A stretch of 64,000 nt of DNA from assembly GCA_030418115.1 (NCBI GenBank), contig JAUHQD010000003.1:62001-126000 (forward strand), given 5' to 3'. The notes under the pieces are model-generated. The model saw only the letters and a list, made by a program, of their open reading frames with translations. It had not been told where the DNA came from and searched no databases. The translations under genes were made by a program, and so were the position numbers. Below are positions 1 through 8,863 of this stretch, in pieces. The DNA comes from Alteromonadaceae bacterium BrNp21-10. Lineage in GTDB: Bacteria; Pseudomonadota; Gammaproteobacteria; Enterobacterales; Alteromonadaceae. Position 1 is the first letter of the stretch; each line of letters opens with the position of its first letter.

Positions 1-1584
1 CACTTGTTGCTGTTGCTGTTGTTGGCGACGATGGGTGTTATCTAATTCTTCACGTTGTTGTTGGCGCTGTTTGTTTAATTGCTGGCTGGCCTGTTGCGCT
101 TTGCTCAGATTTTCGCGTGCCCCGTCTTCGGCAATAGTGGCTTCATTGATAGTGGCATCTAGCAAGTCTAACTGGCTTTGTTCAAATTCGTTAAAACCGG
201 CATTTTTTAAGCTGCTACTTAGCTCGGCTTGTTCAATTTTTAACGCTTGTAATTGCTGACCAAAGTCAGATTTGAGCTGCTGACGTTGTTGGCTGTAATC
301 ATCACGGATGTTTTGTAAGTCGGTTTGTTCGGCTTGTTTTTGTTGGCCGTGCTGTTGCTGCAACTGCTGAATTTGCTGGTTGTAGTGTTCTAACTCTTGT
401 TGCAGTTTTTCGTTAAGGTCTGCTAATCGCTTGTGATAAGCCGATTCCACATCTTGATGTTTTTCGGTCAACAACAAATAGTGGCTATTTAAACTTTCTA
501 GTTCGGTTTGCCATTGTGGCAGCTGTTGCAAATTCTGTTGTAGGCTGTCGATGTTCTGATCTTGCCATTGGTCAAATTCGGCTTCCACCTGGTCAAGGTC
601 GGTGGTGAGTTTTTTAACATCGGCTTTGGCTTCAGATAAATCTTGATTCAGTGTGTCGCGATCATCGTTCCATTGTTTCTCATTGGTTTTAATATTGTGG
701 ATGACATCGTTTAATTGCCCATCGGATTCAACAATATTCGCAGCAAGCAAACTTAGGTCTATTGAAAACTGCTGTTGCATGGTGGCTAGGCGCAGCTCGG
801 CTTGGCTAAGTTGATCGTCCGCTTGCTCCAGTTTTACGAATTCGGGGCGGATGGCATCAAACTCTTGGATCAAATGGGATTCGCGGATCCAGTCTTCCAC
901 CCGTTGACGACTTAAATTGGAACTGGGCGGTTGTACGCCGTCTTCTTCCAAAATGGCGGCAATCATGGCTTTGATGGTTTCCATCTTGCCTTCTTTGGAA
1001 TGCACCGCCTTGGCGAGTTTTTCAATATGGCGTAAGTTGCCGGTGCTGCCCGATAAGCTAAATATACGTGCATAACCCAAAAGTTCGCGGCTATTAGCGC
1101 TGCTGGTTAAGGTGCTGCGATCATGTTGAATAATGGCGCGGAATTCTTTGGTATTGAGCAAATTGGTAACCAGCACATTGCTGCGTTTTAAGGTTCGGGC
1201 CAATTCATTCATGGAAACACTGTTGTGCTCGCCGGCTTTGTTTTGGTACAGGTAGTCGCTGAGGTCAAAAGGTTTGGCGATAAAGCGATATTGCACACCA
1301 TTGCCGTTAGAACTAAGCACCACTTGGCAGCTATCACCTTCGGCACGGGCATATTCGTAAATGATAAAACTGGATTCACGGGGTAAATACCAACGCTCGA
1401 AACTGTCACGGGTGGCGGGTACTACGCGGCTAGGGTATTCACCATAAAACACCGGAATTAACCGTTGTAATGTGGTTTTACCGGAGGCATTGGTGCCGCA
1501 AATATTGGTGTGACCGTTGAGTTTGAGTTCTACCACGCCGGGTAGATGGGTATCGATAAGTATGATGCGCTGTAAACCGGGCAT
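1..1584 (-). CDS. SMC/RecN-like ATP-binding coiled-coil protein (DUF3584-like), C-terminus cut by window edge
   Basis: The minus-strand frame is open from an ATG at 1584 to the window edge, giving at least 528 residues with no stop. The N-terminus carries a Walker A motif (GTNASGKTT, residues 30-38) and, about 30 residues later, a WYLPRE motif. As I recall, the GKT and YLP pair marks the DUF3584 group of large SMC-like ATPases. From about residue 230 the protein is a long Gln/Glu/Leu-rich coiled coil with no breaks. The missing C-terminal half should hold the second coil arm and the signature/Walker B ATPase half. SMC-like proteins act on DNA, but the role of this family is not settled and no partner genes are visible. 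The frame and ATPase type are certain; the family name is moderately sure. Confidence 0.75.
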   Translation of the reverse strand, partial: MPGLQRIILIDTHLPGVVELKLNGHTNICGTNASGKTTLQRLIPVFYGEYPSRVVPATRDSFERWYLPRESSFIIYEYARAEGDSCQVVLSSNGNGVQYRFIAKPFDLSDYLYQNKAGEHNSVSMNELARTLKRSNVLVTNLLNTKEFRAIIQHDRSTLTSSANSRELLGYARIFSLSGSTGNLRHIEKLAKAVHSKEGKMETIKAMIAAILEEDGVQPPSSNLSRQRVEDWIRESHLIQEFDAIRPEFVKLEQADDQLSQAELRLATMQQQFSIDLSLLAANIVESDGQLNDVIHNIKTNEKQWNDDRDTLNQDLSEAKADVKKLTTDLDQVEAEFDQWQDQNIDSLQQNLQQLPQWQTELESLNSHYLLLTEKHQDVESAYHKRLADLNEKLQQELEHYNQQIQQLQQQHGQQKQAEQTDLQNIRDDYSQQRQQLKSDFGQQLQALKIEQAELSSSLKNAGFNEFEQSQLDLLDATINEATIAEDGARENLSKAQQASQQLNKQRQQQREELDNTHRRQQQQQQQV

Positions 1585-1765
1585 GGTATTCCTTGTTGTT
1601 ATTCTTATCCCGCTTTATTGGAAGCGGCTGTGAGCTCGATTCTAGCGTTATTTTCAGCGTAAAAAAACACTATCAGATAGGTTTATCGATTTCTGGATTT
1701 GTTATTTATTCTGCGAATGACGTTTGCTGGGAGTCGTTGTGAATAAGCGACCGAATGGGCAATAT

Positions 1766-1788
1766 AAAAGGCGCAGCCAGCGCCTTTT
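1766..1788 (-). terminator. Intrinsic terminator after the phosphatase gene
   Basis: A 9-bp perfect stem (1766-1774 with 1780-1788, AAAAGGCGC/GCGCCTTTT) closes a 5-nt loop and gives a T-run in both directions. It lies about 20 bp past the stop of the PhoD-like gene on the minus strand. Confidence 0.8.
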
Positions 1789-1807
1789 TAAATACCGCAA
1801 AGAAATC

Positions 1808-2866
1808 CTAATGTGGGTAAGGGCTTATGGTCGACAACCTTAGTTGTTGTTGGTTGATCGTCGCTCCATTTATGTCTTTGAGGGCCAAGGTTATTTCAGG
1901 ATCTGCTTGTGACCAGTTTATATTGATCGCGCCATAGTTAACTGAGTTGGTGAAGTCGTTCACTCTATATTTATTGGGGCTAACGTCTTTCCACTCTTCG
2001 GTTAACCCCGAACTGGTGACTTCCCATAGTGGGTAGTCTACATCCTGTTGATAGCGGGATATCTCTCCCCAGTGTGTATCACCACTAATAAGTACCACAC
2101 CGTTGATTTTATGTTGTTTTATCAATTTCAGTAGGCGCTTGCGATCATGTGGGTAATTTGACCATGATTCCCAACCACTTTGTTCAGGTATGGCTTGTAT
2201 GCTTGAGGCGATAATTTTAATTTTGGCAGGCTTTTTAAGCTGCTGTTCCAGCCATTGCCATTGATGTTCGCCTAACATACTCGCCGTTGGGTTATTGCTG
2301 GCGGAATAAGGCCCTTGCTTAGCGGGCTTACGTACTTGCAAATATTCTTCCCTAGAAACATGGTTAAGAGGGGCTCGATTCCAACGTAAGTCCGGCATAA
2401 TCACCTGAACACGCTGTTCTTCGCTGCCATAGGAATAGGCCGTATAAACCCCATCTTTCTGTGTGCGCCTAATGGAGTCTTTGGGCTCATGCCAAAAATC
2501 TAGCATTAGTTGTTTAGATTGCTGCTTTTTAGGGTATTCGCTACCTGCATCGTTTTCACCGAAATCATGGTCATCCCATATGGCTATTACCGGCGTGTTC
2601 TGACGCAAGGTTTGAATGCCAGCATCACTGCCTAACTTTTGATACATGGTGGCCATTTTTTGCATGTCGGTAGTATCGGCATAAATGTTGTCGCCTAAGA
2701 AAATGAATAAATCCGGCGCTTCGGCATTGATTGCCGCCATGATCGGTTTAGGTTTATCTTGATGGGAGCACGAGCCAAAAAGAATGTTATTTAGCGGCAT
2801 AGATTCGTTAGCTTGCGCGGTGGTGGTTAGTAGCAAGGTTATTAGGCTGATGTAAATTGATTTCAT
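1808..2866 (-). CDS. Secreted PhoD-like metallophosphatase
   Basis: This 352-residue protein has a signal peptide (cleavage near TAQA-NES, residue 19), so it acts outside the cytoplasm. Metallophosphoesterase motifs appear in order: FGSCSHQ (30-36), LGDNIYAD (57-64), WDDHDFGEND (97-106) and a C-terminal SGDTHWGE. These are the metal-binding stations of the PhoD-type alkaline phosphatase/phosphodiesterase family, which releases phosphate from phosphomono- or diesters. Its ATG overlaps the stop of the upstream phosphodiesterase gene by 4 nt (ATGA), so the two are probably co-translated. With the TonB receptor behind them they form an apparent phosphoester-utilisation set. The family is sure; the substrate is unknown. 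Confidence 0.9.
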   Translation of the reverse strand: MKSIYISLITLLLTTTAQANESMPLNNILFGSCSHQDKPKPIMAAINAEAPDLFIFLGDNIYADTTDMQKMATMYQKLGSDAGIQTLRQNTPVIAIWDDHDFGENDAGSEYPKKQQSKQLMLDFWHEPKDSIRRTQKDGVYTAYSYGSEEQRVQVIMPDLRWNRAPLNHVSREEYLQVRKPAKQGPYSASNNPTASMLGEHQWQWLEQQLKKPAKIKIIASSIQAIPEQSGWESWSNYPHDRKRLLKLIKQHKINGVVLISGDTHWGEISRYQQDVDYPLWEVTSSGLTEEWKDVSPNKYRVNDFTNSVNYGAININWSQADPEITLALKDINGATINQQQLRLSTISPYPH

Positions 2867-3984
2867 GGCTGAATGATTTCCATTATTGGCTTACCCGCAG
2901 CTGGATTGAACTTTTTATAATCTTCACCTAAAAGGGATAAGGCGGTCGCCGCTATTTGCTTTTGGAGTACTTCTTTGCCGGTTGCCACTTCGCCCTTAGG
3001 GCTAATGTCAGGGCCAATTGCCGCTAACCAAATGTGTTCAGAGCCGAGAATGCCTTCAGGAAAGCGGTTTGTTTGTTGTAGGTAGCCATTACTGGCTTTT
3101 TTTGATGCATGGTGCTGCCAGTCGTCGCTATTGCTGCCGCGCCCGTGATCTGTGGTAATGAGTAATGTGGTGTTGTTTTTATATTGGGGCATGGATTGTA
3201 GTTGCTGCCAAAGATCGGCAATAAACTTGTCGGTTCGATGGGCAGAGGATAAGTACTGATCGTAGTGACCACCATGGGCAAAATCATCCGTTTCACCATA
3301 GGCAATGATCATGACTCGGGGCTGTACTTGCTTTAAGTAATCCAGTGCAAAGCCCTGAGTAAACGCATCTAAACGCACGTTATGCCAAGGGCTAGGAATT
3401 TGTTGTTGTAAATTATTTAGCCATTGGCCGTGTTCGGACACCGCATAACCTTCGGCGGCTTGGAAGCCCGCATTAACATGTAATTTGCTGCGTTGCTGAT
3501 TAACGATGAAAGGAAAAACATCCCAACTGCCGAAAAGAGCATTGGTTTTGTAAGCTGTTTTTTGCGCGCTTAACCATTCTAAAAATGTAACTTGGGGATT
3601 ATTGAATTTTTTATTGGAATCAATACTCGGGTCGGCAACGCCGGTAAAAATCTCGCTGTAGCCCGGATAAGAAAAATACATGTCATTACTCACACGCATT
3701 TGTGAGTTATTTTGACGATTACCAATGATACGGCCTTGTTTAATCACGGTTTGCCAAAGGAATGGCATGAGTAAAGCGCGTCGTTGAGTGGGATCTGTAT
3801 GCCAGTATTGTTGTTTTAGCGTGGCTGGATGTTGAACAAAATCTTTATTGTCGATGAGTTGTGGATCGGCACCAGTAAAAACCTCCTGCCAGCGTAGGCC
3901 ATCAATGGTTACTAAAACTAGATTATCAGCAGCGAATGATTGAAAGCTGAACCAGCTAATAATCAGTACTTGGAGTATCTTCAT
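2863..3984 (-). CDS. Secreted alkaline-phosphatase-superfamily phosphodiesterase
   Basis: This 373-residue protein has a signal peptide (about residues 1-18, ending SFA-ADN). The alkaline phosphatase/nucleotide pyrophosphatase superfamily is shown by VTIDGLRWQEVF near residue 25 (first metal Asp), SYPGYSEIFTG (nucleophile region), GETDDFAHGG (second metal Asp and His) and TTDHGRG (third metal site). Such enzymes hydrolyse phosphodiesters, nucleotides or sulfate/phosphonate esters in the periplasm. It sits 81 bp downstream of the TonB receptor and overlaps the PhoD-like gene by 4 nt. Superfamily is confident; the exact ester is not readable from sequence. Confidence 0.87.
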   Translation of the reverse strand: MKILQVLIISWFSFQSFAADNLVLVTIDGLRWQEVFTGADPQLIDNKDFVQHPATLKQQYWHTDPTQRRALLMPFLWQTVIKQGRIIGNRQNNSQMRVSNDMYFSYPGYSEIFTGVADPSIDSNKKFNNPQVTFLEWLSAQKTAYKTNALFGSWDVFPFIVNQQRSKLHVNAGFQAAEGYAVSEHGQWLNNLQQQIPSPWHNVRLDAFTQGFALDYLKQVQPRVMIIAYGETDDFAHGGHYDQYLSSAHRTDKFIADLWQQLQSMPQYKNNTTLLITTDHGRGSNSDDWQHHASKKASNGYLQQTNRFPEGILGSEHIWLAAIGPDISPKGEVATGKEVLQKQIAATALSLLGEDYKKFNPAAGKPIMEIIQP

Positions 3985-4065
3985 AGCATTCTCATTTTTA
4001 AATTAAATGGTTTAAACCTGAAAAGGTGGGCACTAGGCCCACCTTAGTATTTGCGGCTTGATTTT

Positions 4066-6408
4066 TTAGAATGACGCTTTAATATTGAGAGCGGCAGTGC
4101 GTGGAGCACCAATCCAACCACCCCAACCACCGGCTACGCCACCGATATAACTTTCATCAAATAGATTATTCACCGTTAAGCGCAATTGCACATCGTTGAT
4201 ACCTTGCATTGAGCTACTGATGTTGATCGCTGCATAAAAATCACTGACTAAATAGGCGTCTAGGCGCTGAGTATTGGCCGCATCTAACCAACGTTCACCG
4301 ACCCATTTGCTTGATAGCCCTGCTGCATATTGATTACGTTGCCAATCGAAAGACAACACTGCCATTTCTTCAGCGGAGCCGTAAACCGTATTACCCTCTG
4401 GTGCGCCAACAGAGCCACCAGCATATTCGGAGTCATTATTGGTATAAGAAGCATAGATAGACCAATTGTTATTCGGGTAATAGGTCATTGCTGCTTCGAA
4501 ACCACTAGATTGAATACCACCGGTATTGATAAAACTGCCATTTGTACCGACCAGATAATCAATACCCTCATCTGAATCTGGTGAGATAAAAGTAAGACGA
4601 TTTTCAAAATCGATGCTGTAGTAGCTCAAACTAGCGTTGATGGAGCTTGAAGAGTAACGTAAGCCCACATCAAAGTTCTCGGCGGTTTCTGGTTTGGTAT
4701 TTTCTAAGGTCGAGGCTTCGCGCTCAAGTACTTCATCTTTAATGGCCGCGAAATTCTCAGCATAGCCGACATAGGCTTCAAGACCTTCTACTGGTAACGC
4801 TAACATTATCCCTGCCGATACCAGCATGTCGGAATCTGAATTGAGGCTATTGTCCGCCGTCTCGCCGAAATTATCCTGACGCTCTAAATCCACAAAAAAC
4901 TTCTTCACCCCTAAACGTGCGCTAACGATGCCAACATCAAGATTGTCTTCGAGATAAAGCATGGTAGTTTCAACCGGATACTCTCGGTCATACTGTACCC
5001 AGTAAGGAATGTGATTGAATTCATAACCGGTTTTGGAATCGATAATCTTATGCCAATCGCGAGATTCCTGTCGATTATAATCCTCATACCAAATACCACC
5101 GCGCAAGGTGTTGGTCATATTATTTATTTGAGTTTGCCAATTAAAGTCGGCATTAAATCCTAAGCGCTCTTTCTGATAATGAGTGTGACGGTATGAACCA
5201 ACAGGAAGTGCGCCTTGGGCGTAGCACTGTGGATCATATTGTGCGCCGGCACCACCGTAAGGAAAAGTAATCGAGCTTTCACAACCCGCTATGGGTGCAA
5301 CTGGGTTGCCACTGGCATCGACAAAGAAAATTTGCCCTAATAAATTGCCGCCATAAGTGGTGTTGCTGGTGGTGACTTCTGATTGTGGGTTACCTGCACC
5401 ATCGTCGCTTACATCAACTAAGTAAGGTGGAACCCAATCACCACGACCTTCGTTGTCGTGATAATAAACGTTGGCTGATAGCTCGACTCCAGAAATGTTA
5501 GTGCTTACTTCAAGGTAGGCGAATAAATTTTCCCGTAGGGTTGACCAACCTTTGCGGTAGAGTTGATCAATGTACGGCACACCTGTCCACTCGGCGGTTA
5601 GGCGGTCCCAATCTGGGTTTTGGTTAAACTCTTCTAATGTGACTCGTTGGTAATTGTCTTCGTGGGTTTCGTCCCAAGCGATATAGCCGGTAACATTGGT
5701 TTTATCGAAAGTACTAATGAATTTTGCGGCAATATGGTCGTGGGTGTTGCCAGCGGATTGATTTACCCAGTCGGTATTTTCACTGCTGGATAAGCTGACC
5801 CAGGCACGGCTATTGCCCAATACTTCACCGCTGTTGTAGCGTACAAAATATTTGTTGGCGTCAAAGTTGCCGGTGGTATAGCTCAGAGTAAGGTTTTCAT
5901 CACGAGTAGGATCTATAGTGGTGAAATCAAGTGTGCCGCCTAAGGCTTCATTTGAACGAGAGCTGATGTCCGCGGTGCCTTGTGCGACAACAACCGCTTG
6001 TAAATTCTCGGTATCAATATAGCGATTGGCTTTAGCGCCGCCGCCGTAATTTGAATTACCGTTGGCGATACCATCGATGGTAATACCCACTTGCTGCTCA
6101 TCTAGGCTTAGCTGAAAACCACGAATAGAAACTGTTGTTGACCAGTCGTCGCTACCAAAGGTATCCCCTTCGTTGATTAATACACCTGGTAAATTATCCA
6201 CAACCGATAATGCGCTCGTCATGGCCGATTGCTGTTGCAACATGGATTCTGAAGTGACGTTATTGGCGTATGAAACCTTCATACCCACAACCGTTACTTC
6301 TTCCATTAATTTGTCTTCGTTAGTTTGGGCTTCATCAGCCATTAGTGATGTTGAAAAGGCACTAAGTAAGCCCAGTGTAATTAAGTTAAGTGTTTGAGTG
6401 TTTCGCAT
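4066..6408 (-). CDS. TonB-dependent outer-membrane receptor
   Basis: About 780 residues. I start at ATG 6408 (MRNTQTL...), where GGGA lies 6 nt upstream; the in-frame ATG at 6420 has no ribosome binding site. A signal peptide ending near LMA-DEA is followed by a TonB-box-like stretch (EEVTVVGMKV), a plug domain (VDNLPGVLIN, SIRGFQL, RYIDTENLQAVVVAQG) and a 22-strand-type barrel rich in aromatic residues. The protein ends in Phe, as outer-membrane barrels do. Such receptors import large or scarce ligands with TonB energy. The ligand is unknown; the two secreted phosphatase-type enzymes directly downstream suggest a phosphorylated organic compound (inference). Confidence 0.92.
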   Translation of the reverse strand: MRNTQTLNLITLGLLSAFSTSLMADEAQTNEDKLMEEVTVVGMKVSYANNVTSESMLQQQSAMTSALSVVDNLPGVLINEGDTFGSDDWSTTVSIRGFQLSLDEQQVGITIDGIANGNSNYGGGAKANRYIDTENLQAVVVAQGTADISSRSNEALGGTLDFTTIDPTRDENLTLSYTTGNFDANKYFVRYNSGEVLGNSRAWVSLSSSENTDWVNQSAGNTHDHIAAKFISTFDKTNVTGYIAWDETHEDNYQRVTLEEFNQNPDWDRLTAEWTGVPYIDQLYRKGWSTLRENLFAYLEVSTNISGVELSANVYYHDNEGRGDWVPPYLVDVSDDGAGNPQSEVTTSNTTYGGNLLGQIFFVDASGNPVAPIAGCESSITFPYGGAGAQYDPQCYAQGALPVGSYRHTHYQKERLGFNADFNWQTQINNMTNTLRGGIWYEDYNRQESRDWHKIIDSKTGYEFNHIPYWVQYDREYPVETTMLYLEDNLDVGIVSARLGVKKFFVDLERQDNFGETADNSLNSDSDMLVSAGIMLALPVEGLEAYVGYAENFAAIKDEVLEREASTLENTKPETAENFDVGLRYSSSSINASLSYYSIDFENRLTFISPDSDEGIDYLVGTNGSFINTGGIQSSGFEAAMTYYPNNNWSIYASYTNNDSEYAGGSVGAPEGNTVYGSAEEMAVLSFDWQRNQYAAGLSSKWVGERWLDAANTQRLDAYLVSDFYAAINISSSMQGINDVQLRLTVNNLFDESYIGGVAGGWGGWIGAPRTAALNIKASF

Positions 6409-6666
6409 TTCGTGTCCCATTTTTATGGTTTTGGTTAAAAAAGCGCACGGAGTATAGGTAGGCTTTGATGACCAAACGGTTACTGAAAATTGACGAAATG
6501 GTTAAGCTTTAAGGTAATTAGAATGACGTTTTTAATTATGCATGTTGGCGTAAAGCTTGCTCATATTCTGATATGTGGGGTTGTTGTATGAGTCACGAAT
6601 AACTGTAGTACTTACAGTAATCAGTGGTATTGGTAATTAAACTTGGAGTTCGTTGGAGCCACAATA

Positions 6667-7386
6667 ATGCAAATTCAAAACTATGGTGTGTCATTGTTTG
6701 ACTATATGGACAGCCCAGAAAAAGGCGACGAAGCGCTGCAGCGGCTAGTCGATGGTCAGAACGCTACCATCAGCGAAAACAATATCGGCAGTAATTTAAA
6801 AGGCTTAAGTGACACGCTAAAATTGGGCGAAGTGGCTAACCCGTTAGCATTGATGGAAAGTGATTTAAGCTCCATTAGCTTGCAGACCATTAATAATATG
6901 ATTGGATATAACCTGCGGCCGGTTGCCGATGACCTGCAACAAATGGCCGCTCGTTTAGGTATAACTGAAGAGATCACTATCGAATTGCAAGATGAAAAAT
7001 GGCAGGTAAAGGGGCTAAATCCAGAACCGACTGACCCTGCTGAGGAAGTCGATGAAAACCCTACTACATCGCAGCTCGATAAAAATATGCAAAAACTGCA
7101 GGATTATCTGGACCGCAATCAGGGGCTGCAAAACAAACTTGACCAATTAAATAAATTGTCTGAGTTTTATGAGTTTGCTCAAACCCAAAATAACGCAGCC
7201 GCGCTTAAAGAAGCGGATGTGGGTGAAGAGAGTCTTGTTAGCTTTTTATCCAGCAGCCGAGAATACTTGTATGGACTGAATAGCTTTAGTCTGTCGGAAG
7301 ATAATTTCGCGATCACTTCTCGTGGTGCAGCCGAGTTATTGTACGAACAAGCGAAAGAAAATTTTGGGGTTGATGATAAGGAATAA
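6667..7386 (+). CDS. Hypothetical soluble protein
   Basis: I do not recognise this 239-residue protein. The start is the ATG at 6667 (MQIQNYGVS), preceded by GGAG with an 8-nt gap; a TTG 24 nt earlier has no such site. There is no signal peptide or membrane segment. The N-terminal half (about 1-115) looks mixed alpha/beta. A Pro/Glu-rich linker near residues 118-135 (EPTDPAEEVDENPTTS) follows, then a Gln/Leu/Lys-rich probable coiled coil (about 138-170) and an acidic C-terminus. It stands alone between the divergent TonB receptor gene and convergent rsuA. Confidence 0.7.
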   Translation: MQIQNYGVSLFDYMDSPEKGDEALQRLVDGQNATISENNIGSNLKGLSDTLKLGEVANPLALMESDLSSISLQTINNMIGYNLRPVADDLQQMAARLGITEEITIELQDEKWQVKGLNPEPTDPAEEVDENPTTSQLDKNMQKLQDYLDRNQGLQNKLDQLNKLSEFYEFAQTQNNAAALKEADVGEESLVSFLSSSREYLYGLNSFSLSEDNFAITSRGAAELLYEQAKENFGVDDKE

Positions 7387-7454
7387 TTGTTATTTCGAAT
7401 TGTTAGCTAGTACTAACATTCTCTATATTGCATGTGATATAAGAATAGGTATGG

Positions 7455-8159
7455 CTAGTCGTTAATTGAGAGTGCTTGAACTTCAGCGGTACTTAAGTTG
7501 CGCCAATCCCCTTCATCTACATCCAATTCTAGGTTACCAATTTGCTGTCGGTGCAGTGATTTAACTCTATTGCCGATTGCGGCAAACATACGTTTAACCT
7601 GATGAAAGCGACCTTCCGTAAGGGTTAAAAAAACGTTGTGTGAATCAATAATGTCTAACTTCGCCGGCAGGGTGGGTGTTGATTCACCTTGGAGCAGAAT
7701 ACCGTCTTGAAAACGCTGAGTGGCGTCAGCTAAGATAGGCCGAGACAACAGCACTTTATACACCTTCTGACATTTGTTCTTGGGCGAGGTGAGATTAAAA
7801 GACCAGTGTCCATCATCGGTAATCAGCACTAGGCCGGTGGTATCCGCATCTAAACGTCCTGCTATGTGTAGCTCAGTTTTTCTATCGACATCAAGAAGAT
7901 TGAGTACCGATGGGTATTTTTCATCTACGTTAGAACAAATCATGTCCATGGGTTTATGCAGCAAAAAATAGCGCGAAGGTCTTGGTGTTAGTATTTTACC
8001 ATCAAGGGTCACAACGTTATTTTTATGTACCTGATGGGAAGCCTCGATCGTAATAACCCCATTTACGGCAACACTTTTATTTTCGATTAACGCTAAGGCA
8101 TCAATCAAAGTATGTTCCGTGCTTTTACAAATAAATTTATCTAAACGCATTACATTCAA
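7455..8159 (-). CDS. rsuA: 16S rRNA pseudouridine-516 synthase RsuA
   Basis: This 234-residue protein matches E. coli RsuA in layout. A short S4-like RNA-binding domain (about 1-60, MRLDKFI) precedes the catalytic domain, with GRLDADTTGLVLITDDG carrying the catalytic Asp and a KVYKVLL segment following. The GRFHQVKRMFAAIGN motif is near the C-terminus. RsuA converts U516 of 16S rRNA to pseudouridine. Two ATGs (8159 and 8150) are possible; E. coli RsuA begins MRLDKF, which fits 8150, but neither has a clear ribosome binding site. It lies convergent with the hypothetical gene and divergent from the cytochrome gene. Confidence 0.9.
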   Translation of the reverse strand: MNVMRLDKFICKSTEHTLIDALALIENKSVAVNGVITIEASHQVHKNNVVTLDGKILTPRPSRYFLLHKPMDMICSNVDEKYPSVLNLLDVDRKTELHIAGRLDADTTGLVLITDDGHWSFNLTSPKNKCQKVYKVLLSRPILADATQRFQDGILLQGESTPTLPAKLDIIDSHNVFLTLTEGRFHQVKRMFAAIGNRVKSLHRQQIGNLELDVDEGDWRNLSTAEVQALSIND

Positions 8160-8287
8160 TTTGACGTACTTAAAAACAATTAAAAAATATTGATCCTCAT
8201 CAATTACCCTCTATAAGAATCAACTAGGCTCATATTAACCTGACCAGTAGCCAGTTGGTCGCAACCATTTTTAAATGGAGAAAAATA

Positions 8288-8743
8288 ATGAAAATAAAGT
8301 TGTTAATACTAGCGTCTCTATCACTATTATTTACTGCCTGTACACCAGGACCGGAATCTCCAAAAGGCTTCAGTCTACCCGAGGGGGATGCTGAAGCCGG
8401 TAAACTTGTATTTGTTGCGTATCAGTGTCTTGCTTGCCATAGTTTGAAAGGGTTAGATGACAGTAAAACTGAGTCACAGCTACCAAAAAAAGTATTTTTA
8501 GGCGGTGATGTCAACACCACTAAGACCTATGGTGAACTGGTTACCTCGATCATTAATCCTTCCCATAAAATTGCGCTAGGGTATAAACGTGAAGGTTATA
8601 TTGATCAAGCCGGTCAGTCACGTATGCGTAATTATAACGACCTGATGACCGTGACTGAACTGGTGGACTTAGTTGCTTTCTTACAGCCCCAATACAACTT
8701 GAAGCCATTTAATCGCTCCAACTATCCGCATTATTTTCCTTAA
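8288..8743 (+). CDS. Monohaem c-type cytochrome lipoprotein
   Basis: A 151-residue protein from ATG 8288, chosen because GGAG precedes it by 7 nt. It has a lipoprotein signal with lipobox LFTAC (Cys18) and one haem-binding CLACH motif (residues 47-51). The later LMTVTELVDLVAFL segment resembles the C-terminal helix of class I cytochromes c. It is therefore probably a membrane-anchored periplasmic electron carrier. It is monocistronic: rsuA diverges upstream and a strong bidirectional terminator follows. Its redox partner is not evident nearby. Confidence 0.88.
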   Translation: MKIKLLILASLSLLFTACTPGPESPKGFSLPEGDAEAGKLVFVAYQCLACHSLKGLDDSKTESQLPKKVFLGGDVNTTKTYGELVTSIINPSHKIALGYKREGYIDQAGQSRMRNYNDLMTVTELVDLVAFLQPQYNLKPFNRSNYPHYFP

Positions 8744-8802
8744 TTGATGGTATTTTTATGTCTTTGTATATTCAAATCGACAAGATGGCTCTCTTTTTAT
8801 AG

Positions 8803-8847
8803 GCAGCAAAACTGCATATCCTAATTATGGATATGCAGTTTTGCTGC
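8803..8847. terminator. Long perfect hairpin, bidirectional terminator
   Basis: A perfect 19-bp stem (8803-8821 with 8829-8847) around a 7-nt loop sits between the convergent cytochrome and esterase genes. A short T-run follows on the plus side. The stem is unusually long for a terminator. Confidence 0.7.
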
Positions 8848-8863
8848 GTTTTGTGGTGTGGTG

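Noticed and set aside
1-600. Gln-rich, CTG/TTG-repeat-like DNA as a microsatellite
   Set aside because: It is in frame with the SMC-like coding sequence and encodes a coiled coil; the repeat look comes from codon usage.
3024-3305. Minus-strand alternative ORF inside the phosphodiesterase gene
   Set aside because: Frame-shadow of a real gene; no domain or ribosome site.
6421-6530. Pho-box-like sequence upstream of the TonB receptor gene
   Set aside because: Only partial matches to the direct-repeat consensus (CGTCA and CAGTAAC); too weak to call without a search.
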